NCBI GenBank assembly: GCA_947253885.1
Contig: CAMYAO010000009.1
Location: 10,367-74,366, forward strand
From: an uncultured Clostridium sp.
Lineage (GTDB): Bacteria; Bacillota; Clostridia; Lachnospirales; Lachnospiraceae
Direction of reading: 5' to 3'
Length of the DNA stretch: 64,000 nt
The position numbers and the translations under genes were made by a program. Below, piece after piece: positions 51,339-59,510 of the stretch; position 1 is the stretch's first letter, and each line of letters opens with the position of its first letter. The notes below the pieces were generated by a model. That model had not been told where the DNA came from. It ran no database searches and saw only the letters and a list, made by a program, of their open reading frames with translations.

Positions 51339-52045
51339 TACCAGGTAACGGCGATATCCAGTTGTCTTTTATTGTAGTAGGCAAAGGTGCCGGTATCCAC
51401 TACTATCCCCATGCCCCGGGATGTTTTGACGTGAGTACCGAACGGGCAGATTCTGAGATTGGCGGCAACCATTACATAGTCACCGAACATTTTCACTCCA
51501 TCTGCCCGAACCCAATATTTGCCTTTGTAACCTCTTGCAAGCATATTTTTGACGATTCGGGACATTCTCAGATTATAATAGGACTCTTTTCCACTGGGAC
51601 CGTAAATTACACCGGCTCTTTTGGAAAGCTTTCGTCCGTGATAGCGATATAAGGAGTCTTTGTGTCCGGTAGTTGATTTTTTAGAAGGTCTGTGACGTTT
51701 TCCGTTTTCTGTCAGATATTTTTTACAGACATATGCTGTGGAATGTTTGTATGAAAAGGCGATCCAGTTGGAAGCAGTTTTCTTTTTGATCCGAATACTG
51801 TCTTTTTGCATCAATACGCCTACAACGAAGGAACGGGCAGAAGGCTTTTGATAGACATAGACGGCAGAACTTTTTACCGTTGCATAGGTGACAGTCTTTT
51901 TTTTTCGATATTTTTTTAGAATATTCTTCTTTCGTTGGACAGAAGGAGCAGTTATATCGGCAGATTTTGCATATGCAGAAAGCGGTGCACTGAACAGTAT
52001 GCCGACAGATAAAAAAACCGTGATAAGGAATCTTGTATATTTCAT
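51338..52045 (-). CDS. Secreted SH3 plus double-psi-beta-barrel protein, paralogue 1
   Basis: A 235-residue protein with a signal peptide (ITVFLSVGILFSAPLSAYA). An SH3-like domain follows at about 45-100 (VYVYQKPSARSFVVGVL; NWIAFSYKHSTAYVCKKYL), then a basic linker. The C-terminal 3D/RlpA-like barrel contains GVIYGPSGKESYYNL, DGVKMFGDYVMVAANL and MGIVVDTGTFA with conserved aspartates. Such proteins bind or cleave peptidoglycan. ATG at 52045 lies nine bases after GGGGGAA. Two close paralogues lie at 57541 and 58520. A WalR-type box sits 46 bases upstream. Confidence 0.82.
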   Translation of the reverse strand: MKYTRFLITVFLSVGILFSAPLSAYAKSADITAPSVQRKKNILKKYRKKKTVTYATVKSSAVYVYQKPSARSFVVGVLMQKDSIRIKKKTASNWIAFSYKHSTAYVCKKYLTENGKRHRPSKKSTTGHKDSLYRYHGRKLSKRAGVIYGPSGKESYYNLRMSRIVKNMLARGYKGKYWVRADGVKMFGDYVMVAANLRICPFGTHVKTSRGMGIVVDTGTFAYYNKRQLDIAVTW

Positions 52046-52090
52046 AATGGATATTTCCCCCAAAAAAAGTTTCAAAAATATTATGTAAAT

Positions 52091-52107
52091 GTTACATAAA
52101 TATTACA
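52091..52107 (-). promoter_or_regulatory. WalR-type box upstream of paralogue 1
   Basis: On the minus strand TGTAAT-ATTTA-TGTAAC, matching the WalR (YycF) consensus TGTWAH-N5-TGTWAH. The same motif precedes both other paralogues. Confidence 0.7.
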
Positions 52108-52234
52108 AACGGATTGATTATAATATAAAACTATAGTGTAAGTCAAGGATTCCTTTTTTTAGGAATAGAAAATATAATGCAGAATAGATCAGAAACATGG
52201 TACAATTGTAATATTGAAAGAAGGAGAATTTGAC

Positions 52235-52801
52235 ATGAAAGAATATCGTATGAATATCGGCGGAGTGGAGCGTTGTCTTCCGCTGTTTCCAATTAGCGAA
52301 GATACGGCGATTGCCGGTTTTTTAGTAATAGGAGATACTGATCTGATCGCAAAAACAGCTCCGTTATTGGCAGAAAAGATCGGAAAAGTCGATATGATCA
52401 TGACCGCAGAAGCAAAAGGAATTCCGATTGCTTATGAAGTGAGCAAAGTGCTGGGAATGAAAGAGTTTATTGTGGCACGAAAGGGTTTGAAAAATTATAT
52501 GAGAGATCCGATTTCCGTTACAGTACAGTCGATTACGACAAAGGGAGAGCAGACCCTTTATTTAGGCGGAGATGAGGTGGAAAAGATAAAAGGCAGGAAT
52601 ATTTGTCTACTGGATGATGTGATCTCGACAGGAGAGTCACTCCGTTCCTTGGGAGAATTGGCAAAGGCGGCGGGAGCTACCGTTGTAAAGCAGGCAGCGA
52701 TTTTGGCAGAAGGAGAAGCGGCAGAAAGAAAGGATATTATATTTTTAGAGAAATTACCGCTATTTAAAAAGAATAGTGACGGGGAGTACGAGGAGATATA
52801 G
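52235..52801 (+). CDS. Purine-type phosphoribosyltransferase (adenine/xanthine PRT family)
   Basis: A 188-residue type I PRTase with the PRPP loop NICLLDDVISTGESL and an N-terminal segment MTAEAKGIPIAYEVSKVLG like that of Apt/Xpt. It would convert a purine base plus PRPP into a nucleotide. ATG at 52235 is seven bases after GGAGAA. It is followed 20 bases later by a LysR gene. Which base it prefers cannot be settled. Confidence 0.82.
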   Translation: MKEYRMNIGGVERCLPLFPISEDTAIAGFLVIGDTDLIAKTAPLLAEKIGKVDMIMTAEAKGIPIAYEVSKVLGMKEFIVARKGLKNYMRDPISVTVQSITTKGEQTLYLGGDEVEKIKGRNICLLDDVISTGESLRSLGELAKAAGATVVKQAAILAEGEAAERKDIIFLEKLPLFKKNSDGEYEEI

Positions 52802-52821
52802 AAAATCAGGGGAGGTATGGA

Positions 52822-53703
52822 ATGACCATTAACCAATTAATTAATTTTTTGGAAATCACAAGGCAGGGAAGCTTTACAAAGGCGGCACAGAAGATGCATA
52901 TCAGTCAACCTGCCATTTCAAAATGTATTCAACAGTTGGAAAAGGATCTGGATGCCACTCTGTTTGATCGAAGCAGTCGCAAAATAAAACTCACACCGGA
53001 AGGAAAGATTCTGCATGAACGCGGACAGGTTGCTATGCGTATTATCAGTGATCAGATGTCCTTTTTATATGACAGCGTACAGTCCAATAAAGGGCGTATT
53101 GTAATGGGAGTTCCGCCGGTAATGGGAACTGCTTGTTTTACCTCTATCATTCCTCAATTCCGGAGTTTATTTCCGAATATTGATATTACACTGGTAGAGG
53201 AAGGTGCAAATCATATCTTAACCAAGATAATGAACGGTGAGATCGATGTGGGAGCGGTTATGCTTCCGATAGAGGATGCGGATGTCCATGTGATACCGTT
53301 CTTAACTTCTGAAAATGTATTGCTGGTACATAAAAGTCATCCGTTTGCCAATCGGGAGACGGTCTGTTTTGCAGAATTGGCAAATGAACAGTTTATTTCT
53401 CTCGACAGTTCCTACATGCTTCCGAATCGAATGAAAAATATTTTTTTGAATTTGGGAATTCAACCGAATATAAAAATGGAATCGACACAGTGGGATTTTA
53501 TTGCGGAGATGGTAGCAGGAAATCAGGGAGTCGGAATCTTACCGAGACCTATTTTAAAACGGTTCAAGAACGATGATCTGCGCTATATCCGTTTAGTAGA
53601 GCCGAATTTTCCATGGATTGTAGCAATTGTGGTACGAAATGATAAATTAATTCACGGCTCATTAAAGTTATTTATTGACTATATTAAAAATTATACATTA
53701 TAA
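52822..53703 (+). CDS. LysR-family transcriptional regulator
   Basis: A 293-residue regulator with an N-terminal winged HTH (LEITRQGSFTKAAQKMHISQ, about 8-60) and a C-terminal periplasmic-binding-like effector domain (about 90-290; ITLVEEGANHILTKIMNGEI). It resembles CysL/CynR-type LTTRs. It is convergent with the GntP gene and is the nearest candidate to control the divergent short-chain-acid genes with a T-N11-A site at 55819. Confidence 0.88.
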   Translation: MTINQLINFLEITRQGSFTKAAQKMHISQPAISKCIQQLEKDLDATLFDRSSRKIKLTPEGKILHERGQVAMRIISDQMSFLYDSVQSNKGRIVMGVPPVMGTACFTSIIPQFRSLFPNIDITLVEEGANHILTKIMNGEIDVGAVMLPIEDADVHVIPFLTSENVLLVHKSHPFANRETVCFAELANEQFISLDSSYMLPNRMKNIFLNLGIQPNIKMESTQWDFIAEMVAGNQGVGILPRPILKRFKNDDLRYIRLVEPNFPWIVAIVVRNDKLIHGSLKLFIDYIKNYTL

Positions 53704-53733
53704 AACCTCGAACAATTCTGTTCGAGGTTTTTT
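53703..53733. terminator. Terminator between LysR and GntP genes
   Basis: AAACCTCGAACA/TGTTCGAGGTTT, 12-bp stem with T6. Confidence 0.85.
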
Positions 53734-53748
53734 CGGGGAAGGGTGATT

Positions 53749-55152
53749 TTATGAAATTCCTAATGTCCCAAGAAGGATAATTACTGCACAGGAGATAATA
53801 GGAATTACTAAGGTACACATTGCGATATTCAGATAAGAATCCTTATGACGCATCTGTGTAATGGCTAACAATGTAATAACCGCACCATTATGCGGCAAGG
53901 TGTCCAATCCACCGGAGGCGACTGCAACTACTCGATGTAATGCTTCCAGGCTGATACCCATAGAGTTTGCAGACTGAATAAATTCCTTTGAAAAGGTTTC
54001 CAGCGCGATAGACATTCCGCCGGAAGCGGATCCTGTAATACCCGCTAAAACGGAGGTGGAAATAGCACCGCTTACGAGAGGATTGCTTGCAATTCCTAAT
54101 AAAGCGGATGCAATAATACCATAACCTGCCAGTGTTTTGATTACGTTGCCGTAACCAACTTCGGAAGCTGTGTTCATAACTGCGAGGAAAGATCCGGAAA
54201 CTCCGTCTTTTAAGGTCTGAACAATTCCTTTTTCGTATTTTTTATAATTTAATACAATACAAAATATAATTCCTGCCAATAGGGAGAGAATCAGTGACCA
54301 GGTTCCGGTAACTGCAGATAAGGTGGTTGCAAAATCTTTTTCTAAATATGCTCCGTCTGTATGAGGGAAAACAAATTTAGATAAGATAAGGTTCAGCACG
54401 ATAACGACTACGATCGGAATAATAGCGATTGTAAATGAAGGAAGATTATCTTCTTTAATATCACTTACATTTTCATTCTGATAGTTACCATAGCCTTCGC
54501 CGGCAGCCTTTGCTTTCTTTAGACGGGAAGAAATCCAAAACAATCCGCCGAATAACATGATACAAGCTGCAATGATACCTAAAACAGGAGCTGCAAATGC
54601 ATCGGTACCGAAGTATTTCATCGGAATGGTATTCTGAACCTGAGGGGTGCCCGGTATCGCAGTCATGGTAAAGGTAAATGCACCTAAAGCGATACACGGA
54701 GGAAGGAGCCTCTTTGGTAAGTTCGATTTTTTAAATAATGCAACTCCGATCGGATAGATCGCAAATGCGGCTACAAATAAGGAAACTCCGCCGTAAGTAA
54801 TTACGGAACATGCGAGGACTACCGCAAGAACTTCTTTACCGGGACCGGCTTTTTCTACTATAAAATAGGCAATGGATTTTGCCGAACCGCTGACATCCAT
54901 TAACTTACCGAAGATCGCACCCAACAGAAAGAACGGAAAGTAGCTTTTTACGTATCCAGCAAGGTTCTTCATGAAGGTTTCCGTGTAGGTTGCCAACATA
55001 TGGGCATCTCCACCGGTAGCGATGGCAGTAATGGCTACTGCCAACAGTGCAAGAAATGGTGCCACGATAATAATGGACCAGTTCTTATAGCCTAAGTAGA
55101 TAAGTAGTACGAGTGAGATTACAACAGCAATAACTGAAAACGCTCCAGACAT
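53749..55152 (-). CDS. GntP-family permease
   Basis: A 467-residue membrane protein with about 12 spans and the GntP-type motifs LLGAIFGKLMDVSGSA, VITYGGVSLFVAAFAIYPI and SGGLDTLPHNGAVITLL. The family imports gluconate or short hydroxy- and keto-acids. The last motif and the gene pairing with a MaoC-type hydratase point to 3-hydroxybutyrate. Start: ATG at 55152 after GGAGAATAAAAT. It lies 23 bases downstream of the hydratase gene. Confidence 0.87.
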   Translation of the reverse strand: MSGAFSVIAVVISLVLLIYLGYKNWSIIIVAPFLALLAVAITAIATGGDAHMLATYTETFMKNLAGYVKSYFPFFLLGAIFGKLMDVSGSAKSIAYFIVEKAGPGKEVLAVVLACSVITYGGVSLFVAAFAIYPIGVALFKKSNLPKRLLPPCIALGAFTFTMTAIPGTPQVQNTIPMKYFGTDAFAAPVLGIIAACIMLFGGLFWISSRLKKAKAAGEGYGNYQNENVSDIKEDNLPSFTIAIIPIVVVIVLNLILSKFVFPHTDGAYLEKDFATTLSAVTGTWSLILSLLAGIIFCIVLNYKKYEKGIVQTLKDGVSGSFLAVMNTASEVGYGNVIKTLAGYGIIASALLGIASNPLVSGAISTSVLAGITGSASGGMSIALETFSKEFIQSANSMGISLEALHRVVAVASGGLDTLPHNGAVITLLAITQMRHKDSYLNIAMCTLVIPIISCAVIILLGTLGIS

Positions 55153-55175
55153 ATTTTATTCTCCTTATCTTGTTC

Positions 55176-55583
55176 TTATTTCGGGGGCATTACCGTCGCC
55201 ATTCCCTTAATAACAACTTCATCATTTTGATTGGTGCATATAGTGTTTAGTTTTACAATATTTTTGTCGACATTCATTTCTGTTACCGTACAGGTTGCAG
55301 TGATGGTGTCTGTTAAGTAAACCGGTTTGGTAAAGGTTAATTCCTGTCCCAAATAGATAGTTCCGGGACCGGGAAGATGCATTCCGAGTACTGCCGAGAT
55401 AAATCCTGCACCCAACATACCGTGAGCAATCCGCTCCTTAAACATGCTTTTTGAGGCAGAAACTGCATTGGTATGTGCAGGGTTTAAATCTCCCGTAATC
55501 CCTGCAAACAGATAAACATCTGATTCTGAAACGGTCTTAGTAATACAGGCACTGTCGCCAATGCTCATTTCATGGATATTCAT
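55176..55583 (-). CDS. MaoC-type (R)-specific enoyl-CoA hydratase (PhaJ-like)
   Basis: A 135-residue hot-dog-fold hydratase with the catalytic segment LFAGITGDLNPAHTNAVSA (Asp and His, about 27-42) and HGMLGAGFISAVLG. It interconverts (R)-3-hydroxyacyl-CoA and trans-2-enoyl-CoA. The length is that of PhaJ. AGAAAGGAG precedes the ATG at 55583. It is divergent from a CoA-transferase gene and cotranscribed with the GntP permease. Confidence 0.87.
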   Translation of the reverse strand: MNIHEMSIGDSACITKTVSESDVYLFAGITGDLNPAHTNAVSASKSMFKERIAHGMLGAGFISAVLGMHLPGPGTIYLGQELTFTKPVYLTDTITATCTVTEMNVDKNIVKLNTICTNQNDEVVIKGMATVMPPK

Positions 55584-55818
55584 AGAAAACTCCTTTCTGT
55601 GATTTTTTATTAAATTTGTTAGGTTATGTTGTATATATTATGTATGAGAATAAAAAAACTGTAAAATTTATAAAGTTCATGGAAATGATAGCTAAAAGTT
55701 ATGAAATGAGAGTGATATACTGGAAAAAGGGCGAAATATTCTAAATAACATAAAAACAGACTGAAACTATATAAAAAAGTGATATATTGTCTTAAAATCA
55801 TTAAAATGGGGAATTAGA

Positions 55819-55833
55819 ATAACCATTAGTTAT
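55819..55833. promoter_or_regulatory. LysR-type T-N11-A operator candidate
   Basis: ATAAC-CATTA-GTTAT, a 15-bp interrupted palindrome in the 346-base gap between the divergent hydratase and CoA-transferase genes. The rest of the gap is AT-rich; I see no frame in it. Confidence 0.5.
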
Positions 55834-55929
55834 GATAATAATGAAAATAGGATATTTTACAAAAAAATACTTCTGACGATATTTTAGAAATGAACAACAG
55901 AACACAACAGATTCGTTAGGAGGAATAGT

Positions 55930-57480
55930 ATGGCAAAGGTAATGACAGCAAAAGAAGCAGTTTCTCTGTATGTAAAAGATGGCGCAACAATTGCTTCTTC
56001 GGGGTTTGTCGGAGCAAGCCAGCCGGAAGAACTGTGTATTGCGATTCAAGAGAGTTTTTTAGAAAATAATTCACCGAAAGATGTAACACTTTTATATGCG
56101 GCAGGACAAGGTGGAGAAGGAGTCAAGGGACTCAATCATTTTGGCGAAGAAGGATTGTGCAGGCGTGTCATCGGAGGACATTGGGGTTTGATGCCGAGAA
56201 TTCAGAAGCTGGCACTGGAGGATAAGCTGGAAGCTTATAACTTTCCGCAAGGGGTAATTGCACAGCTTTTTAGGGAAATCGCCGGCGGACGAGTGGGCTT
56301 GATCACACATGTCGGATTAAATACTTTTGTGGATCCTCGTTTAGAAGGCGGAAAAATCAATAATCGTGCAAAGGCGGCAGAAGATCTGGTAGAGATGATT
56401 GAAATTGACGGAAAAGAAAGATTGTTTTACAAGGCAATGCCGGTAGATGTAGCGATTATTCGAGGTTCATTTGCAGATACGCAAGGAAACATCACTTCGC
56501 ATCGGGAAGGTGTGTGTGTAGATGTATTGGCAATCGCACAGGCGGCAAAAAATTCAGGAGGGCATGTAATCGTACAGGTAGAGAAATTGGTGGAACACGG
56601 TACTCTTGACAGTCGTTTGGTAAAGATTCCGGGAATTTATGTAGATGCGGTTGTAGTCGCATCTCGGGAAAATCATATGCAGACGATCGGATCACAGTAC
56701 AATCCGGCTTATTCGGGAGAAGCACGTATACCGGTAGACAGTCTGGCTCCGATGCCGTTAAATGAACGAAAAATTATAGCGCGTCGTGCTGCAATGGAAT
56801 TAGTGCCTTACTCTGTTACAAATCTCGGAATCGGTATGCCGGAAGGAATTGCATCTGTAGCGGCGGAAGAACATATTGAAGGAATCGTACTTACGACAGA
56901 GGCCGGGACCATTGGAGGGATTCCTGCCGGTGGAGGAGACTTCGGCGTAACGACCAATGCGGACTGTGTATTGGAAGAGCCGTCCCAGTTTGATTTTTAT
57001 GATGGCGGAGGATTGGATGTTGCCTTCCTTGGTCTGGCGCAAATGGACGGAGAGGGAAATATCAACGTTTCAAAATTCGGACCTAAAATAGCCGGATGCG
57101 GAGGGTTTATCAATATTACCCAGAATTCCAAAAAGGTAGTATTTTGTGGAACTTTCACACAGGGCGGATTGAAAGTGGAAGTAAAAGATGGTGAACTTGA
57201 GATTGTTCAGGAAGGAAAAAATAAAAAATTTATTCATCAGGTAGAGCAGATTACTTTTAGTGGAGAATATGCAAAAAAAATCCGTCAGCCGGTATTATAC
57301 ATTACCGAACGTGCAGTGTTTGAGTTGACTGAACAGGGAGTAGAGCTGATAGAAGTGGCACCCGGAATGAATATAGAAAAAGATATACTGGCTCATATAG
57401 AGTTTGATGTGATTGTTAAACAGCCGAAATTAATGGATGAACGGATTTTTCGTTCAGAAAAAATGGGGTTAATATTATAA
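55930..57480 (+). CDS. Acyl-CoA:carboxylate CoA-transferase (propionate/acetate CoA-transferase type)
   Basis: A 516-residue fused alpha-beta family I CoA-transferase. The N-terminal half has KDGATIASSGFVGASQPEEL. The catalytic glutamate lies in VLTTEAGTIGGIPAGGGDFG (about residue 325). It moves CoA between acyl-CoA and free short-chain acids. With the divergent GntP permease and PhaJ-type hydratase it could activate 3-hydroxybutyrate for conversion to crotonyl-CoA. ATG at 55930 follows AGGAGGAATAGT. Confidence 0.9.
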   Translation: MAKVMTAKEAVSLYVKDGATIASSGFVGASQPEELCIAIQESFLENNSPKDVTLLYAAGQGGEGVKGLNHFGEEGLCRRVIGGHWGLMPRIQKLALEDKLEAYNFPQGVIAQLFREIAGGRVGLITHVGLNTFVDPRLEGGKINNRAKAAEDLVEMIEIDGKERLFYKAMPVDVAIIRGSFADTQGNITSHREGVCVDVLAIAQAAKNSGGHVIVQVEKLVEHGTLDSRLVKIPGIYVDAVVVASRENHMQTIGSQYNPAYSGEARIPVDSLAPMPLNERKIIARRAAMELVPYSVTNLGIGMPEGIASVAAEEHIEGIVLTTEAGTIGGIPAGGGDFGVTTNADCVLEEPSQFDFYDGGGLDVAFLGLAQMDGEGNINVSKFGPKIAGCGGFINITQNSKKVVFCGTFTQGGLKVEVKDGELEIVQEGKNKKFIHQVEQITFSGEYAKKIRQPVLYITERAVFELTEQGVELIEVAPGMNIEKDILAHIEFDVIVKQPKLMDERIFRSEKMGLIL

Positions 57481-57490
57481 TATATATAAA

Positions 57491-57524
57491 GAGGCGTCTT
57501 ACAAAGCAATTTGTAAGGCGCCTC
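57491..57524. terminator. Terminator hairpin between CoA-transferase and paralogue 2
   Basis: GAGGCGTCTTACAA and TTGTAAGGCGCCTC pair with one mismatch. The T-rich flank is on the minus-strand side, so it mainly serves the secreted-protein gene. Confidence 0.65.
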
Positions 57525-57540
57525 GCTCATTTGGCTTAAA

Positions 57541-58209
57541 TTACCAATTTACGGCAATATCTAATTGTGTTTGATTTTGGTAGGCAAAGGAGCCGGTATC
57601 TACGACAATCCCCATACCTAAGGAAGTTTTTACATGAGTACCGAATGGTCGAATATCCAGATTTGCAGCAACCATTACATAGTCACCGAACATTTTTACT
57701 CCATCTTTTCGTACCCGGTATTTACCGGAGAAACCTCTCATGTTCATGTTTTTTACAACACGACTCATATTTAAGTTGTAGTAAGTTTCTTTTCCGCTCG
57801 GACCGATAATTACACCGGCGTGTTTTGTAAGCTTTGCACCCGCCCATGTATAATTAGTATCATTCTTAGATACTGATTGAGAATTTACAGTCGGTTTTTT
57901 CTTTGTTGTCTTTGTGGTAGAAGACGTCTTTTTAAACTTTAAATATCTTTTAGAAATATAAGCCAGTTTTTTCTTATACTTTATTCCAACCCATTTTGTC
58001 TTTGTGAGTTTTACAACAGTGACAGTCGTATTTTTTTTCAAAACACCTACAATCTTAGCTGAATTGGAAGCTTTTGCACGAACATTTAAAGAAGAGATTG
58101 TGACAGTCGCTTTCTTTTTAACAGATGCGGCATTCGCAGAAAGCGGTGCACTACAGACAGTTGCAACAACTGCAGCAGCAGTAAAAATCGGTATCAGTTT
58201 TTTATTCAT
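57541..58209 (-). CDS. Secreted SH3 plus double-psi-beta-barrel protein, paralogue 2
   Basis: A 222-residue protein with a signal peptide ending SAPLSANA. An SH3_3-type domain follows (VTISSLNVRAKASNSAKIVG; KWVGIKYKKKLAYISKRYL), then a Lys/Thr-rich linker. The C-terminal barrel carries GVIIGPSGKETYYNLNMSR, DGVKMFGDYVMVAANL and FGTHVKTSLGMGIVVDTG. Start: ATG at 58209 after TTGGAGGATAT; a longer frame to 58401 is AT-rich and not used. The barrel is nearly identical to paralogue 3. A WalR-type box lies 50 bases upstream. Confidence 0.85.
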   Translation of the reverse strand: MNKKLIPIFTAAAVVATVCSAPLSANAASVKKKATVTISSLNVRAKASNSAKIVGVLKKNTTVTVVKLTKTKWVGIKYKKKLAYISKRYLKFKKTSSTTKTTKKKPTVNSQSVSKNDTNYTWAGAKLTKHAGVIIGPSGKETYYNLNMSRVVKNMNMRGFSGKYRVRKDGVKMFGDYVMVAANLDIRPFGTHVKTSLGMGIVVDTGSFAYQNQTQLDIAVNW

Positions 58210-58258
58210 ATATCCTCCAAAATGGACAAAGCCAAAATGATTAATAATTGTTTCAAAT

Positions 58259-58275
58259 ATTACATAAATATTACA
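58259..58275 (-). promoter_or_regulatory. WalR-type box upstream of paralogue 2
   Basis: Minus strand TGTAAT-ATTTA-TGTAAT: two perfect half-sites at the canonical spacing. Confidence 0.72.
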
Positions 58276-58474
58276 ATGGATATTATAAAATAGGGAATAG
58301 TAAGAAGTCAAATTGATACATGGATTTATTTTTAACAAAAAATAGTGCAATATATATAAAAAATAATTAAACAAAGAAGAATAAATATAAAAATTAAACA
58401 AAGAAGGAGTGGCTTTAAACGAGTTGGAAGCGTAAAAACTATGTAAAATCTAAAAATGCTTGTATAAGTTTCAC

Positions 58475-58510
58475 AAAAAAAGCGCCTCTCTTTACAGAGA
58501 AGCGCAAGAT
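58475..58510 (-). terminator. Terminator of paralogue 3
   Basis: On the minus strand GCGCTTCTCT pairs with AGAGAGGCGC (one mismatch) and is followed by T7. Confidence 0.75.
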
Positions 58511-58519
58511 TACAAGAAA

Positions 58520-59182
58520 TTACCAATTTACGGCGATATCCAGTTGTGTACGATTTCTATAAGCAAAGGAACCGGTATCTACAACAATTCCCATACCTAA
58601 AGAAGTTTTTACATGAGTGCCGAAAGGTCGGATGCTCAAGTTTGCAGCAACCATTACATAGTCACCGAACATTTTTACTCCATCATTACGAACCCAATAT
58701 GTTCCGGAAAAGCCGCGATTGTACATATTACGGACAACACGACTCATATTTAAGTTATAGTAAGTTTCTTTTCCGCTCGGTCCATATACCACGCCGGCAC
58801 TTCTGGTTAATTTCCGTCCTGCCCAACTGTAAGAAGCATCCGATGCTTTTACAGAAGAAGCCTTTACTTTTTTAGAAGCATTAGAAGCAGTTGCTTTTTT
58901 TAGAAAACGTTTTGAGATGTAAGCCAGTTTATTTTTATATTTAATACCGACCCATCTTGTTTTTGTGGTCTTTATAATTTTGATCTTCTGTCCCATTTTT
59001 AAAGTACCGAGTGCTTTTGAAGCTTTTGATGCTTCTGAACGGACATTTAAGCGATAGGCGGTTACCTGTGCGGTAGATCCCTTTTTGATACTGTTGGTAC
59101 CTGCATTTGCTGCAAGGGGTGTCACGACGGTAAGGGAAACTGCCATTGCGGCAACGAAAAATGATTTTGCTTTTAACTTCAT
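58520..59182 (-). CDS. Secreted SH3 plus double-psi-beta-barrel protein, paralogue 3
   Basis: A 220-residue protein with a signal peptide (FFVAAMAVSLTVVTPLAANA). The SH3_3-type domain contains AYRLNVRSEASKASKALGTL and RWVGIKYKNKLAYISKRFL. The linker is Ser/Ala/Lys-rich, and the barrel has GVVYGPSGKETYYNLNMSR and DGVKMFGDYVMVAANL. ATG at 59182 follows CGGAGGATTAT. It is in tandem with paralogue 2, 310 bases apart, each with its own box and terminator, so they are independently transcribed duplicates. Confidence 0.85.
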   Translation of the reverse strand: MKLKAKSFFVAAMAVSLTVVTPLAANAGTNSIKKGSTAQVTAYRLNVRSEASKASKALGTLKMGQKIKIIKTTKTRWVGIKYKNKLAYISKRFLKKATASNASKKVKASSVKASDASYSWAGRKLTRSAGVVYGPSGKETYYNLNMSRVVRNMYNRGFSGTYWVRNDGVKMFGDYVMVAANLSIRPFGTHVKTSLGMGIVVDTGSFAYRNRTQLDIAVNW

Positions 59183-59241
59183 ATAATCCTCCGAATATTT
59201 ACTATCCAATTAAAAAACTGTTTAAAAACTTTTTAAAAAAT

Positions 59242-59258
59242 GTTACATAAATGTTACA
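59242..59258 (-). promoter_or_regulatory. WalR-type box upstream of paralogue 3
   Basis: Minus strand TGTAAC-ATTTA-TGTAAC, 60 bases before the start codon. The N5 spacer ATTTA is identical in all three boxes. Confidence 0.75.
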
Positions 59259-59510
59259 AGGCGAATTGTAGTATAGAAATGGGGACTGCGTCAAGTTGTA
59301 AAAAATGTGTAGTTATAACTGACTAGTTGTAGAAGAGAACCAATAAAATGGTGATAGACCTGGATTGTTTTATATATAATAGACAAAAAATAGATTGTGC
59401 AAAATTGATAAAATGGAAGAAACAGGTTAGAAAGTGAAAAAACAATGTGCAGGTTTCACAAAAATAGTTTTAGAATTTGATATAATGAGAAAAACATGGA
59501 GGAGGGTGAT

